A stretch of DNA of 64,000 nt from Alphaproteobacteria bacterium (GTDB taxonomy: Bacteria; Pseudomonadota; Alphaproteobacteria; Micropepsales; Micropepsaceae): positions 1 to 64,000 of the forward strand of contig JAFARO010000017.1 in assembly GCA_019245415.1 (NCBI GenBank), read 5' to 3'. The first letter of the stretch is position 1. Every line of letters begins with the position of its first letter. A program made the position numbers and the translations under genes. Under the pieces are notes generated by a model. It saw only the letters and a list, made by a program, of their open reading frames with translations. It had not been told where the DNA came from and did not search any database. Shown piece after piece: positions 8,799-19,370 of the stretch.

Positions 8799-10019
8799 AT
8801 GGCGAATTTGCTGCTTGAACGGGCCGCCCATCAGCGTCCCGCCACCACCAAGCGTGGGGCGCTGGAACGGCTCTTCACCTTGATGTTCCAGGGCTTTGTC
8901 TACAACCAGATCTGGGAAGACCCCGAGGTCGACCTTGAGGCGCTCGCGCTCGCGCCCGGCCACCGGCTCATCGCCATCGCCTCGGGCGGCTGCAACGTCC
9001 TCAACTATCTGGCCGCCGATCCCGAGCGCATCATTGCCGTCGACCTCAATGCGAACCACATCGCGTTGACCCGGCTCAAGCTCTGCGCACTGGAATATCT
9101 CCCCGGCTATGACGACTTCTTCCGCCTGTTCGGCGAAGCCAACGACAAGGCCAACCGCGAAATCTACGAGACCCATCTGCGCGCGCGGCTCGATCCGGTG
9201 ACGCGGCGCCATTGGCACAAGCGCGTCCTCAGCGGGCGTCGCATCGACATGTTCAGCCGCGACCTCTACCGCCACAGCCTGCTCGGCCGCTTCATCGGCA
9301 TCCTCCACCTCGTCGCCCGTCTGCACGGCAAGCGGCTCGAAACCGTGCTCAGCGCGCGCACGCCGGAGGAACAGCGCGAGGCGTTCGAGCGCATCATCGC
9401 GCCGCTCTTCGACTACAAATCGGTCAAGCTTCTTTCCAAATCGCCGGTCTCGCTCTACGCGCTCGGCATCCCGCCGGCGCAGTACGACGAGCTCGTCGCC
9501 GGCACCAACGGCGATGCCATCGCCTCCTTGCGCGAACGCGTCGAAAGGCTGGCCTGCGATTTTCCCATCCACGAGAACTACTTCGCATGGCAGGCCTTCC
9601 GTCGCGGCTACGACATCGAGAACCGCACGGCGATTCCCGCCTATCTGCGCCGCGACACCTACGATATCATCCGTACACGCACGGATCGGGTGGAGACGCA
9701 TCTGGCCTCGCTGACGGACTTTCTCGCAGGCCAGCCGGCGCAGTCGATGCACCGCTTCGTCCTGCTCGACGCGCAGGACTGGATGAACGCGGAGCAGCTC
9801 GCCGCGCTGTGGCGCGAGATCGACCGCACCGCGGTCGCGCGCGACGCGCGGGTGATCTTCCGCACCGCCGGCGCCGACTCTCCGCTGCCGCGCAAGCTTC
9901 CGGCCGAATTGCTCGCGCCATGGACCTATCTGGAAGGCGAGAGCCGCGCGCTGCACGCCCGCGACCGCTCGTCGATCTATGGCGGCTTCCACCTCTATGT
10001 CCGCCGCGCGCTGTCTTGA
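8799..10019 (+). CDS. btaA: S-adenosylmethionine:diacylglycerol 3-amino-3-carboxypropyltransferase
   Basis: First enzyme of betaine-lipid synthesis. It moves the 3-amino-3-carboxypropyl group of SAM to diacylglycerol, giving diacylglyceryl-homoserine. The 406-residue protein carries the DUF3419/BtaA pattern: LTLMFQGFVYNQIWEDPEVD, then the SAM-binding strand-loop IAIASGGCNVLNYLA and IIAVDLNANHIALTRLKL, and later RFVLLDAQDW. Its TGA overlaps the TTG start of btaB, so translation is coupled. In other bacteria the pair is induced by phosphate limitation, when betaine lipid replaces phospholipids. No Pho box could be identified by eye here. Confidence 0.93.
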   Translation: MANLLLERAAHQRPATTKRGALERLFTLMFQGFVYNQIWEDPEVDLEALALAPGHRLIAIASGGCNVLNYLAADPERIIAVDLNANHIALTRLKLCALEYLPGYDDFFRLFGEANDKANREIYETHLRARLDPVTRRHWHKRVLSGRRIDMFSRDLYRHSLLGRFIGILHLVARLHGKRLETVLSARTPEEQREAFERIIAPLFDYKSVKLLSKSPVSLYALGIPPAQYDELVAGTNGDAIASLRERVERLACDFPIHENYFAWQAFRRGYDIENRTAIPAYLRRDTYDIIRTRTDRVETHLASLTDFLAGQPAQSMHRFVLLDAQDWMNAEQLAALWREIDRTAVARDARVIFRTAGADSPLPRKLPAELLAPWTYLEGESRALHARDRSSIYGGFHLYVRRALS

Positions 10020-10738
10020 GCGACAGCGATCACGCGGCGCTGATGGATGGCGTCTATCGCTATCAACGCTACATCTACGACCTGACGCGCAAATACTATC
10101 TCTTCGGCCGCGACCGCCTGATCGCGCAGATGAAGCCTGCGCCCGCGAGCCTGATCGTCGAGATCGGCTGTGGCACCGCGCGCAACCTGATCCGCATGGC
10201 GAAGCGCTATCCCGGCGTGGCGCTCTATGGCCTCGACGCTTCCGCCGCCATGCTCGAAACGGCCCGGGCCCGAATGGCCGCGGCCGGGTTCGCGGACCGC
10301 ATCCGCCTCGCCCATGGCTATGCCGAAAACCTGTCGCCCGCGACATTCGGCCTCGAAAGCGGCTTCGATCATGCGGTTTTCTCCTACAGTCTTTCGATGA
10401 TTCCCGATTGGAAACAAGCACTTGAGGCGGCCAGCCGGTCGCTCAAGCCGGGCGGAAGGATCCATATCGTCGACTTCGCGGACCTTGCTGCCTGGCCCGG
10501 GCCGCTAAGGGCAGCGCTGCGCCGGTGGCTCTCACTCTTCCATGTCGAGCCCCACCGCGAATTGTTGGAAGTCCTTGCGGCAGCTTCGGAAAAAACCCAA
10601 CAATATCAATTGTTAGGAGGCCGTTACGCCGTACTTTGGCGCGGACCGGCCGATGCGATTCTGGGCGCGATGGCGATTGTTGCGCGCCAGTCACAGCGCG
10701 CGGACAAATCCCCTTCCGGGGCGGTTGCGGCCCCGTAA
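10016..10738 (+). CDS. btaB: Diacylglyceryl-homoserine N-methyltransferase
   Basis: Second enzyme of betaine-lipid synthesis, adding three methyl groups from SAM to make DGTS. The 240-residue class I methyltransferase has motif I as VEIGCGTARNLI, the acidic loop LYGLDASAAML and post-I motifs including FSYSLSMIPDWKQAL. The N-terminus SDSDHAALMDGVYRYQRYIY matches known BtaB starts, which favours the TTG at 10016 (overlapping the btaA stop) over the ATG at 10043. A 6-bp-stem hairpin (CGGGGC/GCCCCG) overlaps the stop codon but has no T-tract. Confidence 0.92.
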   Translation: MSDSDHAALMDGVYRYQRYIYDLTRKYYLFGRDRLIAQMKPAPASLIVEIGCGTARNLIRMAKRYPGVALYGLDASAAMLETARARMAAAGFADRIRLAHGYAENLSPATFGLESGFDHAVFSYSLSMIPDWKQALEAASRSLKPGGRIHIVDFADLAAWPGPLRAALRRWLSLFHVEPHRELLEVLAAASEKTQQYQLLGGRYAVLWRGPADAILGAMAIVARQSQRADKSPSGAVAAP

Positions 10739-10847
10739 AAGGCCCTTCCCTGCAAGACTCTCGCGCACGCAGCCGTTATAAGACGAGCGATGTCTGACGT
10801 TCTGGTAGGGGGGTCCCTGCCCGTCGGTTTATGAAGCGAGGGTAGAA

Positions 10848-11891
<1,044 letters not shown>

Positions 11892-11918
11892 GGCAACTCA
11901 GCTCTTCGAACACGGAAC

Positions 11919-11944
11919 GGGCGGGTCGCAAGACCCGCCCTTTT
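11919..11944 (+). terminator. Rho-independent terminator after the OmpA-family gene
   Basis: A perfect 9-bp GC-rich stem: GGGCGGGTC at 11919-11927 pairs with GACCCGCCC at 11932-11940, with a GCAA tetraloop. TTTT follows at 11941-11944. It lies 28 bp after the OmpA stop and 17 bp before the msrC ATG, so it would separate the two transcription units. Confidence 0.9.
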
Positions 11945-11960
11945 CGTTTGGAGCATTGCG

Positions 11961-12452
11961 ATGACGGAGACGTTGCATCTGCCGCAGGGCGCATCGCGCG
12001 CGGAGATCTATCGCGCGCTGCTGCCCCAGATCGAATCCCTGATCGCCGAGGTCGACGACCTGATCGCAAACCTCGCCAACATTGCCGCGGTGCTGAAGCA
12101 GGCCTTCGGCTTCCACTGGGTCGGCTTCTATCGCACGACGGCGCCGGACCTGCTGACGCTGGGGCCGTTCCAAGGACCGCTCGCCTGCGTGACGATCGCG
12201 TTCGACAAGGGCGTGTGCGGCGCGGCCGCGCGCCGACGCCAGACCCTCATTGTGCCGGACGTCGATGCCTTTCCCGGCCACATCGCCTGCTCCAGCCTGT
12301 CGCGCTCGGAGATCGTGGTACCGCTGGTGCAGGAGGGCGAAACCCGGCTGGTGCTCGACATCGACAGCGACAAGCCCGACGATTTCAGCGCGGTCGACCA
12401 GGACTGGCTCGAGCGCATCGTCGCGCTGATCGCGCGCCGGCATTTTCCGTGA
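11961..12452 (+). CDS. msrC: Free methionine-(R)-sulfoxide reductase (GAF domain)
   Basis: A 163-residue GAF-domain enzyme that reduces free Met-(R)-sulfoxide. It keeps the fRMsr signature: GPFQGPLACVTI with Cys76, FDKGVCGAAA with Cys86, FPGHIACSSLSRSEIVVPL with Cys110, and VLDIDS. These three cysteines match the redox trio of E. coli fRMsr (84, 94, 118). The length is normal. The strong terminator upstream suggests it has its own promoter or depends on read-through. Confidence 0.93.
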   Translation: MTETLHLPQGASRAEIYRALLPQIESLIAEVDDLIANLANIAAVLKQAFGFHWVGFYRTTAPDLLTLGPFQGPLACVTIAFDKGVCGAAARRRQTLIVPDVDAFPGHIACSSLSRSEIVVPLVQEGETRLVLDIDSDKPDDFSAVDQDWLERIVALIARRHFP

Positions 12453-12830
12453 GCGCACGCGCCGCCGGCGGCAAAAAATAAATTCAACCGCCTGCTGCGA
12501 TGCACAAATTCCACCGGCGTCATTATCGATCGTCGAAGGAATTCAGACGCTTGAGGGCGATTTCGGCGCGCGAAAATTTCTTTTTCGCACCCCCTTGAAC
12601 CGCACCGCAGCAAACCCCATTTCGACTAAATCCCCACAGGTGCGAGACCAAGGCAGGCGGTGCAGCGATGCTCCGTCGGCTGTGCCGTTGTCGCGCACGC
12701 AACGAAAGGAAGACGAAGGACTTTCAGGATCGCTTCTCACCTTGGGCGAAAAGCGCGTTCCGATGACGACTCGACATGCGTCCGAAATGCAGGTCGGTTT
12801 CGCGCGCAACGCCGCGCCGGCAGCTGAGAG
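12453..12830. other. Intergenic region between convergent msrC and lpd, no gene seen
   Basis: This 378-bp stretch separates two convergent genes. Open frames here show no protein-like composition. The one structure noted is an A/T-stem hairpin, GCGAAAA (12570-12576) with TTTTCGC (12582-12588) and a TTTCT loop, which could end either transcript weakly. Nothing else could be supported. Confidence 0.5.
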
Positions 12831-14225
12831 CTAAATGTGAATCGCGTGGCCGAGCGCGCGCAGCGCAGACTCATGATAGGCCTCGCTGAGCGTGGGATGG
12901 ACATGGATCGTGCCCGCGACGTCCTCGAGCAGCGCGCCCATCGCCAGGGCGTGGCTGAATTCGCCAGACAGTTCCGCGACGTGGCGGCCGACGGCCTGGA
13001 TGCCCAGCACGCGATGGTCGTCCTTGCGCGCGACGATGCGCACGAAGCCTTCGCCCGCATCCATGCTGAGCGCGCGCCCGTTGGCGGCGAAGGGGAAGAT
13101 TGCGGTGACGATCTCGCCGCGGGCCGCAGCCTCGTCGGGCAAGAGACCCGCGCTCACGATCTCCGGTTCGGTGAAACACACCGCGGGAATCGCGACCGGA
13201 TCGAAGTGCCGCTTATGGCCGGCGATGATCTCGGCCACCATCTCGCCCTGGGTCGCGGCCTTGTGCTCCAGCATCGGCTCGCCGACCAGATCGCCGACCG
13301 CCCAGACGTTCTTCATCGAGGTATGACAACGGTCGTCGACCTTGACGAAACGTCCGGCCATGTCGACCGCCATGCTCTCGAGCCCCCAGCCTTCGGTGGC
13401 GGGCTTGCGGCCGACGGTGACCAGGATGATGTCGGCGGGCAGCGTCTGCGTCTTTCCGTCGGCCGTCTCGACGACAAGGCCCTTCGCGTCGGCGCCCTTC
13501 GCCTTGGCGCCGAGATGGACCGCGACGCCGTTGGCCTTCAGCCATTTCGCGACGGGCGCGACCAGTTCAGCATCGTAGAGCGGCAGGATGCGGTCGAGCG
13601 CTTCGACGATCGTCACCGCGCTGCCGAGCTTGCGGAACGCGATCCCGAGCTCGAGCCCGATATAGCCCGCGCCGACGACGACGAGGTTCTTCGGCAGCAC
13701 TTTGAGGTCGAGCGCTTCCGTCGAAGAGACGATCTTGCCGCCGAACGGCAGGAACGGGAGCTCCACCGGCTTCGAGCCTGCGGCAAGGATCACATGCTCG
13801 GCGACGATGCGCTGCTCGCCGTCCTTGGTCTGGACGATGCAGGTCTTGGCGTCGCTGAAGGTGCCCCAGCCTTCCACCACGCCCACCTTGGCGCGCTTGA
13901 GCAGCGCGGCAACGCCGGTGTTGAGGCGGCGCACGATGCCTTCTTTCCACGCGTAGAGCTCGGCCATGTCCAGCGACGGCGGGCTCGCAAGCCTGATGCC
14001 GTGCAGGCCCTTGGGCGAAGCCGCCTGCGTCATGCTCTCGAAATATCCGGCAGAATGGATGACCGCCTTGGACGGAATGCAGCCGCGGATCAGGCAGGTG
14101 CCGCCGAGCTTGCCGGCCTCCACCAAGGTCGTGTCGAGCCCGAGCTGGCCGGCGCGGATCGCCGCGACATAGCCGCCGGGCCCGCCGCCGAGAACGAGGA
14201 CTTTGGTGTGGATGGGATCGGGCAT
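12831..14225 (-). CDS. lpd: Dihydrolipoyl dehydrogenase (E3), BCKDH operon
   Basis: FAD-dependent E3 that reoxidises dihydrolipoyl groups of the 2-oxoacid dehydrogenase complex with NAD+. The protein has 464 residues. The FAD loop is LVLGGGPGGYVAA; the redox disulfide is Cys44-Cys49 in GGTCLIRGCIPSK. The NAD-binding motif is VVVGAGYIGLELG and the second FAD motif is VWAVGDLVGEPMLEHKA. The C-terminal dimer-interface catalytic HPTLSE is present. The start at 14225 has GGAG seven bases upstream. It is the last gene of the operon, separated from bkdB by a 155-bp spacer that contains a large inverted repeat. E3 subunits can be shared between complexes; context favours branched-chain dehydrogenase. 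Confidence 0.93.
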   Translation of the reverse strand: MPDPIHTKVLVLGGGPGGYVAAIRAGQLGLDTTLVEAGKLGGTCLIRGCIPSKAVIHSAGYFESMTQAASPKGLHGIRLASPPSLDMAELYAWKEGIVRRLNTGVAALLKRAKVGVVEGWGTFSDAKTCIVQTKDGEQRIVAEHVILAAGSKPVELPFLPFGGKIVSSTEALDLKVLPKNLVVVGAGYIGLELGIAFRKLGSAVTIVEALDRILPLYDAELVAPVAKWLKANGVAVHLGAKAKGADAKGLVVETADGKTQTLPADIILVTVGRKPATEGWGLESMAVDMAGRFVKVDDRCHTSMKNVWAVGDLVGEPMLEHKAATQGEMVAEIIAGHKRHFDPVAIPAVCFTEPEIVSAGLLPDEAAARGEIVTAIFPFAANGRALSMDAGEGFVRIVARKDDHRVLGIQAVGRHVAELSGEFSHALAMGALLEDVAGTIHVHPTLSEAYHESALRALGHAIHI

Positions 14226-14247
14226 TTCAATCTCCGCCAACCTTATT

Positions 14248-14370
14248 GTCACGGCCCGCGAATGCGGGCCGCCCAGGTGATGTCTTTACGCCTGCGCAGG
14301 ACGATCTCTGAGCGGGCCTTGCAACGCCTTGCCGCTTTCGCCTGGGTGGCCCGCATTCGCGGGCCATGAC
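14248..14370. repeat. REP-like inverted repeat in the bkdB-lpd spacer
   Basis: Two 30-bp arms, 14248-14277 and 14341-14370, match at 28 of 30 positions as inverted copies around a 63-bp loop. Each arm is itself a palindrome centred on GGCCCGC-GAAT-GCGGGCC. The element fills most of the spacer between E2 and E3. The shape is that of a paired REP/BIME element; it could attenuate transcription or stabilise the upstream mRNA, which would alter E3 output relative to E1/E2. A chromosome-wide repeat family is inferred. Confidence 0.75.
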
Positions 14371-14380
14371 ACTTGAAGGG

Positions 14381-15733
14381 TTACTCCATGAACAGCAGCG
14401 CCGGGTGTTCGAGCAGCGCCTTGATGCGCTGGATGAACTCCGCAGCGTCGTAGCCATCGACGACGCGGTGATCGAAGGAGGATGAGAGGTTCATCATCTT
14501 GCGCACCGTCACCTGTCCCTCGCGCACCACCGGCCGCTCGACGATCTTATTGGGGCCGACGATCGCGACCTCGGGATGATTGATCACCGGCGTCGTCACC
14601 AACCCTCCGAGCGGACCGAGGCTGGTGATGGTGATGGTGGAGCCGGAAAGCTCGTCCCTGGTCGCCTTGTTGTCGCGCGCCGCGGCCGAGACGCGCGCGA
14701 CTTCCGCCGCGCTCTGCCAGATGTCGAGCGCTTCGGCGTGATGCACCACCGGCACGATCAGCCCGTTGGCGGTCTGCGTCGCGATTCCGATATGCACCGG
14801 CGCATAGCGGTGGAGCACCCCGGCCTCGTCGTCGTAGCGCGCGTTAATCTGCGGATAATCGGGCAGCACTTTCACCAGCGCGCGCATCAGGAACGGAAGC
14901 ACGGTGAGCTTGGGCTGATCCTGCTTGCGGTTCGCGTTGAGATGCGCGCGCAGATCTTCGAGTTCCGTCATGTCGACTTCATCGACATAAGCGTAGTGCG
15001 GGATCCGCCGCTTGGATTCCTGCATCTTCTCCGCGATCTTGCGGCGCAGGCCGATGACCTTGACCTGTTCGATGCCGTCGCGCGCCGCATGGCCGCCGCC
15101 GGAGCGCGACACCGCTGTTCTGCCGCCGCTTGCGACATAGGCATCGAGATCGGCGTGGGAGATGCGCCCGGCCGGTCCCGTTCCTGGCACGAATTGCAAT
15201 TCAATGCCGAGATCGTGCGCGCGCTGGCGCACCGCCGGCGAGGCCAGGGGCTTTTCGTTCGCAACACGTGTGGTGAAGGCGGGGGCAAACTCAGCAGAGG
15301 AAGAAGAAACGCTTCCCCCTCTCCCCCCTTGGGGGAGAGGGCCGGGGTGAGGGGGCCTCTCCGTCTTCGCAGACTTAGACACCCCCTCACCCCTGCCCTC
15401 TCCCCCGCTGCGCGGGGGCGAGGGAGGAGAATTTGTTTGCGAGGTAGGAGACTTGGCCGCGGATGCGCCATTGCCCTTGACGTTGCCGGCGCCTTCGACT
15501 TCGAGCTCGACCAGCGGCGCGCCGACGGGCGCCATCTCGCCCGCCTCGCCATGCATGGCCAGCACCTTGCCGGCGACCGGCGAGGTCATCTCCACCGTCG
15601 CCTTGTCGGTCATGACGTCGACGAGGTTCTGGTCCTCGGCGATGGTGTCGCCGACCTTGACGTGCCAGGCGACGATCTCGGCTTCGGCGGTGCCTTCGCC
15701 GACATCGGGAAGCCGGAAGACATAGGTTCCCAT
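14381..15733 (-). CDS. bkdB: Branched-chain 2-oxoacid dehydrogenase E2 (dihydrolipoyl acyltransferase)
   Basis: Core acyltransferase of the complex, 450 residues. The N-terminal lipoyl domain (1-80) has Lys44 in VMTDKATVEM as the lipoylation site. A peripheral-subunit-binding domain (about 163-202) contains LASPAVRQRAHDLGI and GTGPAGRISHADLDAY. The catalytic domain (about 225-450) ends with the chloramphenicol-acetyltransferase-type SSSFDHRVVDGYDAAEF, with catalytic His422. The linker between lipoyl and binding domains (about 102-140) is the translation of a palindromic DNA repeat. The ATG is two bases after the E1-beta stop, so translation is coupled. The match to Bkd-type rather than Pdh E2 is by motif similarity and by the E1 partners. 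Confidence 0.92.
   Translation of the reverse strand: MGTYVFRLPDVGEGTAEAEIVAWHVKVGDTIAEDQNLVDVMTDKATVEMTSPVAGKVLAMHGEAGEMAPVGAPLVELEVEGAGNVKGNGASAAKSPTSQTNSPPSPPRSGGEGRGEGVSKSAKTERPPHPGPLPQGGRGGSVSSSSAEFAPAFTTRVANEKPLASPAVRQRAHDLGIELQFVPGTGPAGRISHADLDAYVASGGRTAVSRSGGGHAARDGIEQVKVIGLRRKIAEKMQESKRRIPHYAYVDEVDMTELEDLRAHLNANRKQDQPKLTVLPFLMRALVKVLPDYPQINARYDDEAGVLHRYAPVHIGIATQTANGLIVPVVHHAEALDIWQSAAEVARVSAAARDNKATRDELSGSTITITSLGPLGGLVTTPVINHPEVAIVGPNKIVERPVVREGQVTVRKMMNLSSSFDHRVVDGYDAAEFIQRIKALLEHPALLFME
15317..15419. repeat. Palindromic repeat element embedded in the bkdB coding region
   Basis: Two 25-bp arms, 15331-15355 and 15382-15406, are inverted copies with 24 of 25 matches around a 26-bp loop. 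Each is flanked by a smaller local palindrome (CCCTCTCCC/GGGAGAGGG and CCCCCGC/GCGGGGG). Read in the bkdB frame it gives PPSPPRSGGEGRGEG and PPHPGPLPQGGRGG, a low-complexity peptide commonly produced when this class of intergenic repeat is translated. The frame is preserved through it. Confidence 0.85.
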
Positions 15734-15735
15734 GT

Positions 15736-16749
15736 TCAACCCTCCATCGCCCGGCGCATGCCTTCGGCAACGCGCGCCGGCCCGGGGAAATAGTGCCACT
15801 CGAAGGCATGCGGATAAGGCGTGTCCCAGCCGGTGACGCGCTCGATCGGCGCTTCGAGATGATAGAAGCAATGCTCCTGCACCTGGGCCGCGATCTCCGC
15901 GCCGAAGCCGGAGGTGCGGGTCGCTTCGTGGACGATGACGCAACGGCCGGTCTTCTTCACCGACCCCGCGATCGTCGCGATGTCGAGCGGCACGATGGAG
16001 CGGATGTCGATGACCTCGGCATCGATGCCGCTGTCTTCGGCCGCGGCCTTGGCGACATGCACCATGGTGCCATAGGCGATCACGGTGAGGTCCTTGCCTT
16101 CGCGCACCACCGCGGCCTTGCCCAGCGGCACGGTGTAGTGGCCTTCGGGCACTTCGCTCTGCGCGAACTTGGCCCAGGGCTGCACCGGGCGGTCGTGATG
16201 GCCGTCGAACGGGCCGTTATAGATGCGCTTGGGCTCCAGGAAGATCACCGGATCGTCGTCCTCGATGGCGCTGATCAAAAGGCCCTTGGCGTCGTAGGGC
16301 GTGGCGGGAATGACGGTCTTCAATCCCGCGACATGGGCGAACAGCGCCTCGGGGCTCTGGCTGTGCGTCTGGCCGCCGAAGATGCCGCCGCCATAGGGGG
16401 TGCGGATGGTGATCGGCACGCTGAAATCGCCGGCGGAGCGGTAACGGATGCGCGCTGCTTCCGAGACGATCTGGTCGAAGCCAGGATAGATGTAGTCGGC
16501 GAACTGGATCTCGATCACGGGGCGCAGTCCGTAGGTCCCCATGCCGATGGCGGTGGCAACAATGCCGCCTTCCGAGATCGGCGCATCGAAGCAGCGCGTC
16601 AGCCCGTGCTTCTTCTGCAAGCCGTCGGTGACGCGGAACACGCCGCCGAAATAGCCCGCGTCCTCGCCGAAACTGAGCACGTTGGGATCGCGCGTCATCA
16701 TCACGTCGAGGGCGGAGTTGAGCGCCTGGATCATGTTCATCGCCGGCAT
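15736..16749 (-). CDS. bkdA2: Branched-chain 2-oxoacid dehydrogenase E1 beta subunit
   Basis: A 337-residue transketolase-like beta subunit of the thiamine-diphosphate-dependent E1. Characteristic stretches are VLSFGEDAGYFGGVFRVTDG (branched-chain type rather than pyruvate type), TRCFDAPISEGGIVATAIGM, IEIQFADYIYPGFDQIVSEA and TIRTPYGGGIFGGQTHSQSP, and the C-terminal EATRTSGFGAEIAA. It starts three bases after the E1-alpha stop and ends two bases before the E2 ATG, so it sits in a tight operon. Confidence 0.94.
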   Translation of the reverse strand: MPAMNMIQALNSALDVMMTRDPNVLSFGEDAGYFGGVFRVTDGLQKKHGLTRCFDAPISEGGIVATAIGMGTYGLRPVIEIQFADYIYPGFDQIVSEAARIRYRSAGDFSVPITIRTPYGGGIFGGQTHSQSPEALFAHVAGLKTVIPATPYDAKGLLISAIEDDDPVIFLEPKRIYNGPFDGHHDRPVQPWAKFAQSEVPEGHYTVPLGKAAVVREGKDLTVIAYGTMVHVAKAAAEDSGIDAEVIDIRSIVPLDIATIAGSVKKTGRCVIVHEATRTSGFGAEIAAQVQEHCFYHLEAPIERVTGWDTPYPHAFEWHYFPGPARVAEGMRRAMEG

Positions 16750-16752
16750 CCG

Positions 16753-18039
<1,287 letters not shown>

Positions 18040-18117
18040 TTACATGAGGGATGGCGGGCGCAGAAAGCTCGATTTCCGCCGACTTGCACCTTGCGGCGCG
18101 GAACGCAACAATGAAGC

Positions 18118-18130
18118 TGACACAGTGTCA
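18118..18130. promoter_or_regulatory. Perfect palindrome TGACACAGTGTCA, candidate operator
   Basis: A 13-bp perfect inverted repeat (TGACAC-A-GTGTCA) lies in the 170-bp region between the divergent bkdA1 and acyl-CoA dehydrogenase starts, 26 bp upstream of the latter. Its position suits a dimeric repressor controlling one or both transcripts. No regulator gene is adjacent, so the binding protein is unknown. Confidence 0.5.
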
Positions 18131-18155
18131 ACCATGAAATTGGAGGCGGTCCGCG

Positions 18156-19364
18156 ATGGCCGATCTGGAAAGTTTCCGTGCCCAAGCCAAAGCCTGGATC
18201 GAGGCCAATCTGCCCGCCTCGCTCAAAGGCGCCGGCGCCCGCGCTCTGACGGACGAGGGCAGCGCCTCCATCTCGGGCGGGCGCAAGGTCCAATGGACCA
18301 ACCCGGACGCCAAGCTCTGGCTGGAGCGCATGGGCGCCAAAGGCTGGACAGCGCCGACCTGGCCCACGCAGTACGGCGGCGGCGGGCTGTCGGCGGCTGA
18401 AGCCCGCGTGCTGGATCAGGAACTCGCCCGCGCCAAGGCGCCGCCGGCACTGGCCTCGTTCGGCATCTGGATGCTCGGGCCCGTGCTGCTCGAATACGCC
18501 AGCGAAGAGCAGAAGCTGGAGCATCTGCCCAAGATCGTGCGCGGCGAAATCCGCTGGTGCCAGGGCTATTCCGAGCCCGGCGCGGGATCGGACCTCGCCG
18601 GCCTGCGCACCCAGGCGGTCGACAAGGGCGACCACTGGCTGGTCAACGGCCAGAAAGTCTGGACCTCGTATGCCAACTATGCCGACTGGATCTTCTGCCT
18701 GGTGCGCACCGACAATTCCAAGAAGCACGAAGGCATCTCGTTCCTGCTCTTCGACATGGAGAGCCCTGGCGTCGAGACGCGGCCAATCAAGCTGATCAGC
18801 GGTAACTCGCCGTTCTGCGAGACCTTCTTCACGGACGTGAAAGTGCCGAAGAAGAACTTGGTCGGAAAACTGAACGGTGGCTGGGAGATCGCCAAGCGGC
18901 TGTTGCAATACGAGCGGCAGAACATCTCATCCGGCGGTTTCGGGGCGGGCAGCGGCGGCTACGATCTAGAGCATGCGGCCAAAGACTATGTCGGCGTCGA
19001 GAACGGCAAGCTCAAGGATACCGATCTGCGCGCGCGCATCACCGCGCACAAGATGGAGGCGCAGGCCTTCGCGCTCACCGTGCGGCGCATCGCCGAAGAG
19101 TCGAAGTCGGCGAAGGGGCCCAGCCCCGCGACATCGATCGTCAAATATGCGGCCGCCAAGCTCAATCAGGACCGCACCGAATTGCTGATCGAGGCGCTGG
19201 GCAGCCAGGGACTAGGCTGGGACGGCGACGGCTACACGCCGCAGGAGATCGCCGCCGCGCGAGGCTTCCTGCGCGCCAAGGGCAACTCGATCGAAGGCGG
19301 CACCAGCGAAGTCAATCTCAACGTCGTCTCGAAGCGGGTGCTGGGGCTGTTGGATCACCAGTGA
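18156..19364 (+). CDS. Acyl-CoA dehydrogenase, large-type subunit
   Basis: A 402-residue flavoprotein that introduces the alpha-beta double bond in acyl-CoA. It has the FAD-binding stretch WCQGYSEPGAGSDLAGLRT, then VNGQKVWTSYANYADWIF, QYERQNISSGG and the terminal IEGGTSEVNLNVVSKRVLGL. It is followed by a second, shorter acyl-CoA dehydrogenase. Paired 400/360-residue subunits are typical of heteromeric PimC/PimD or steroid-side-chain FadE enzymes, so the two probably form one alpha2beta2 enzyme. The substrate is not deducible. A REP-like element separates the two genes. Confidence 0.9.
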   Translation: MADLESFRAQAKAWIEANLPASLKGAGARALTDEGSASISGGRKVQWTNPDAKLWLERMGAKGWTAPTWPTQYGGGGLSAAEARVLDQELARAKAPPALASFGIWMLGPVLLEYASEEQKLEHLPKIVRGEIRWCQGYSEPGAGSDLAGLRTQAVDKGDHWLVNGQKVWTSYANYADWIFCLVRTDNSKKHEGISFLLFDMESPGVETRPIKLISGNSPFCETFFTDVKVPKKNLVGKLNGGWEIAKRLLQYERQNISSGGFGAGSGGYDLEHAAKDYVGVENGKLKDTDLRARITAHKMEAQAFALTVRRIAEESKSAKGPSPATSIVKYAAAKLNQDRTELLIEALGSQGLGWDGDGYTPQEIAAARGFLRAKGNSIEGGTSEVNLNVVSKRVLGLLDHQ

Positions 19365-19370
19365 ATGGTC

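Noticed and set aside
8334..10421. A minus-strand open frame of about 695 codons
   Set aside because: It is antisense to btaA/btaB and a frame shadow of tesB; no domain is recognisable.
12595..12834. A 79-codon open frame in the msrC-lpd spacer
   Set aside because: No start signal, no recognisable motif and a composition unlike the neighbouring genes.
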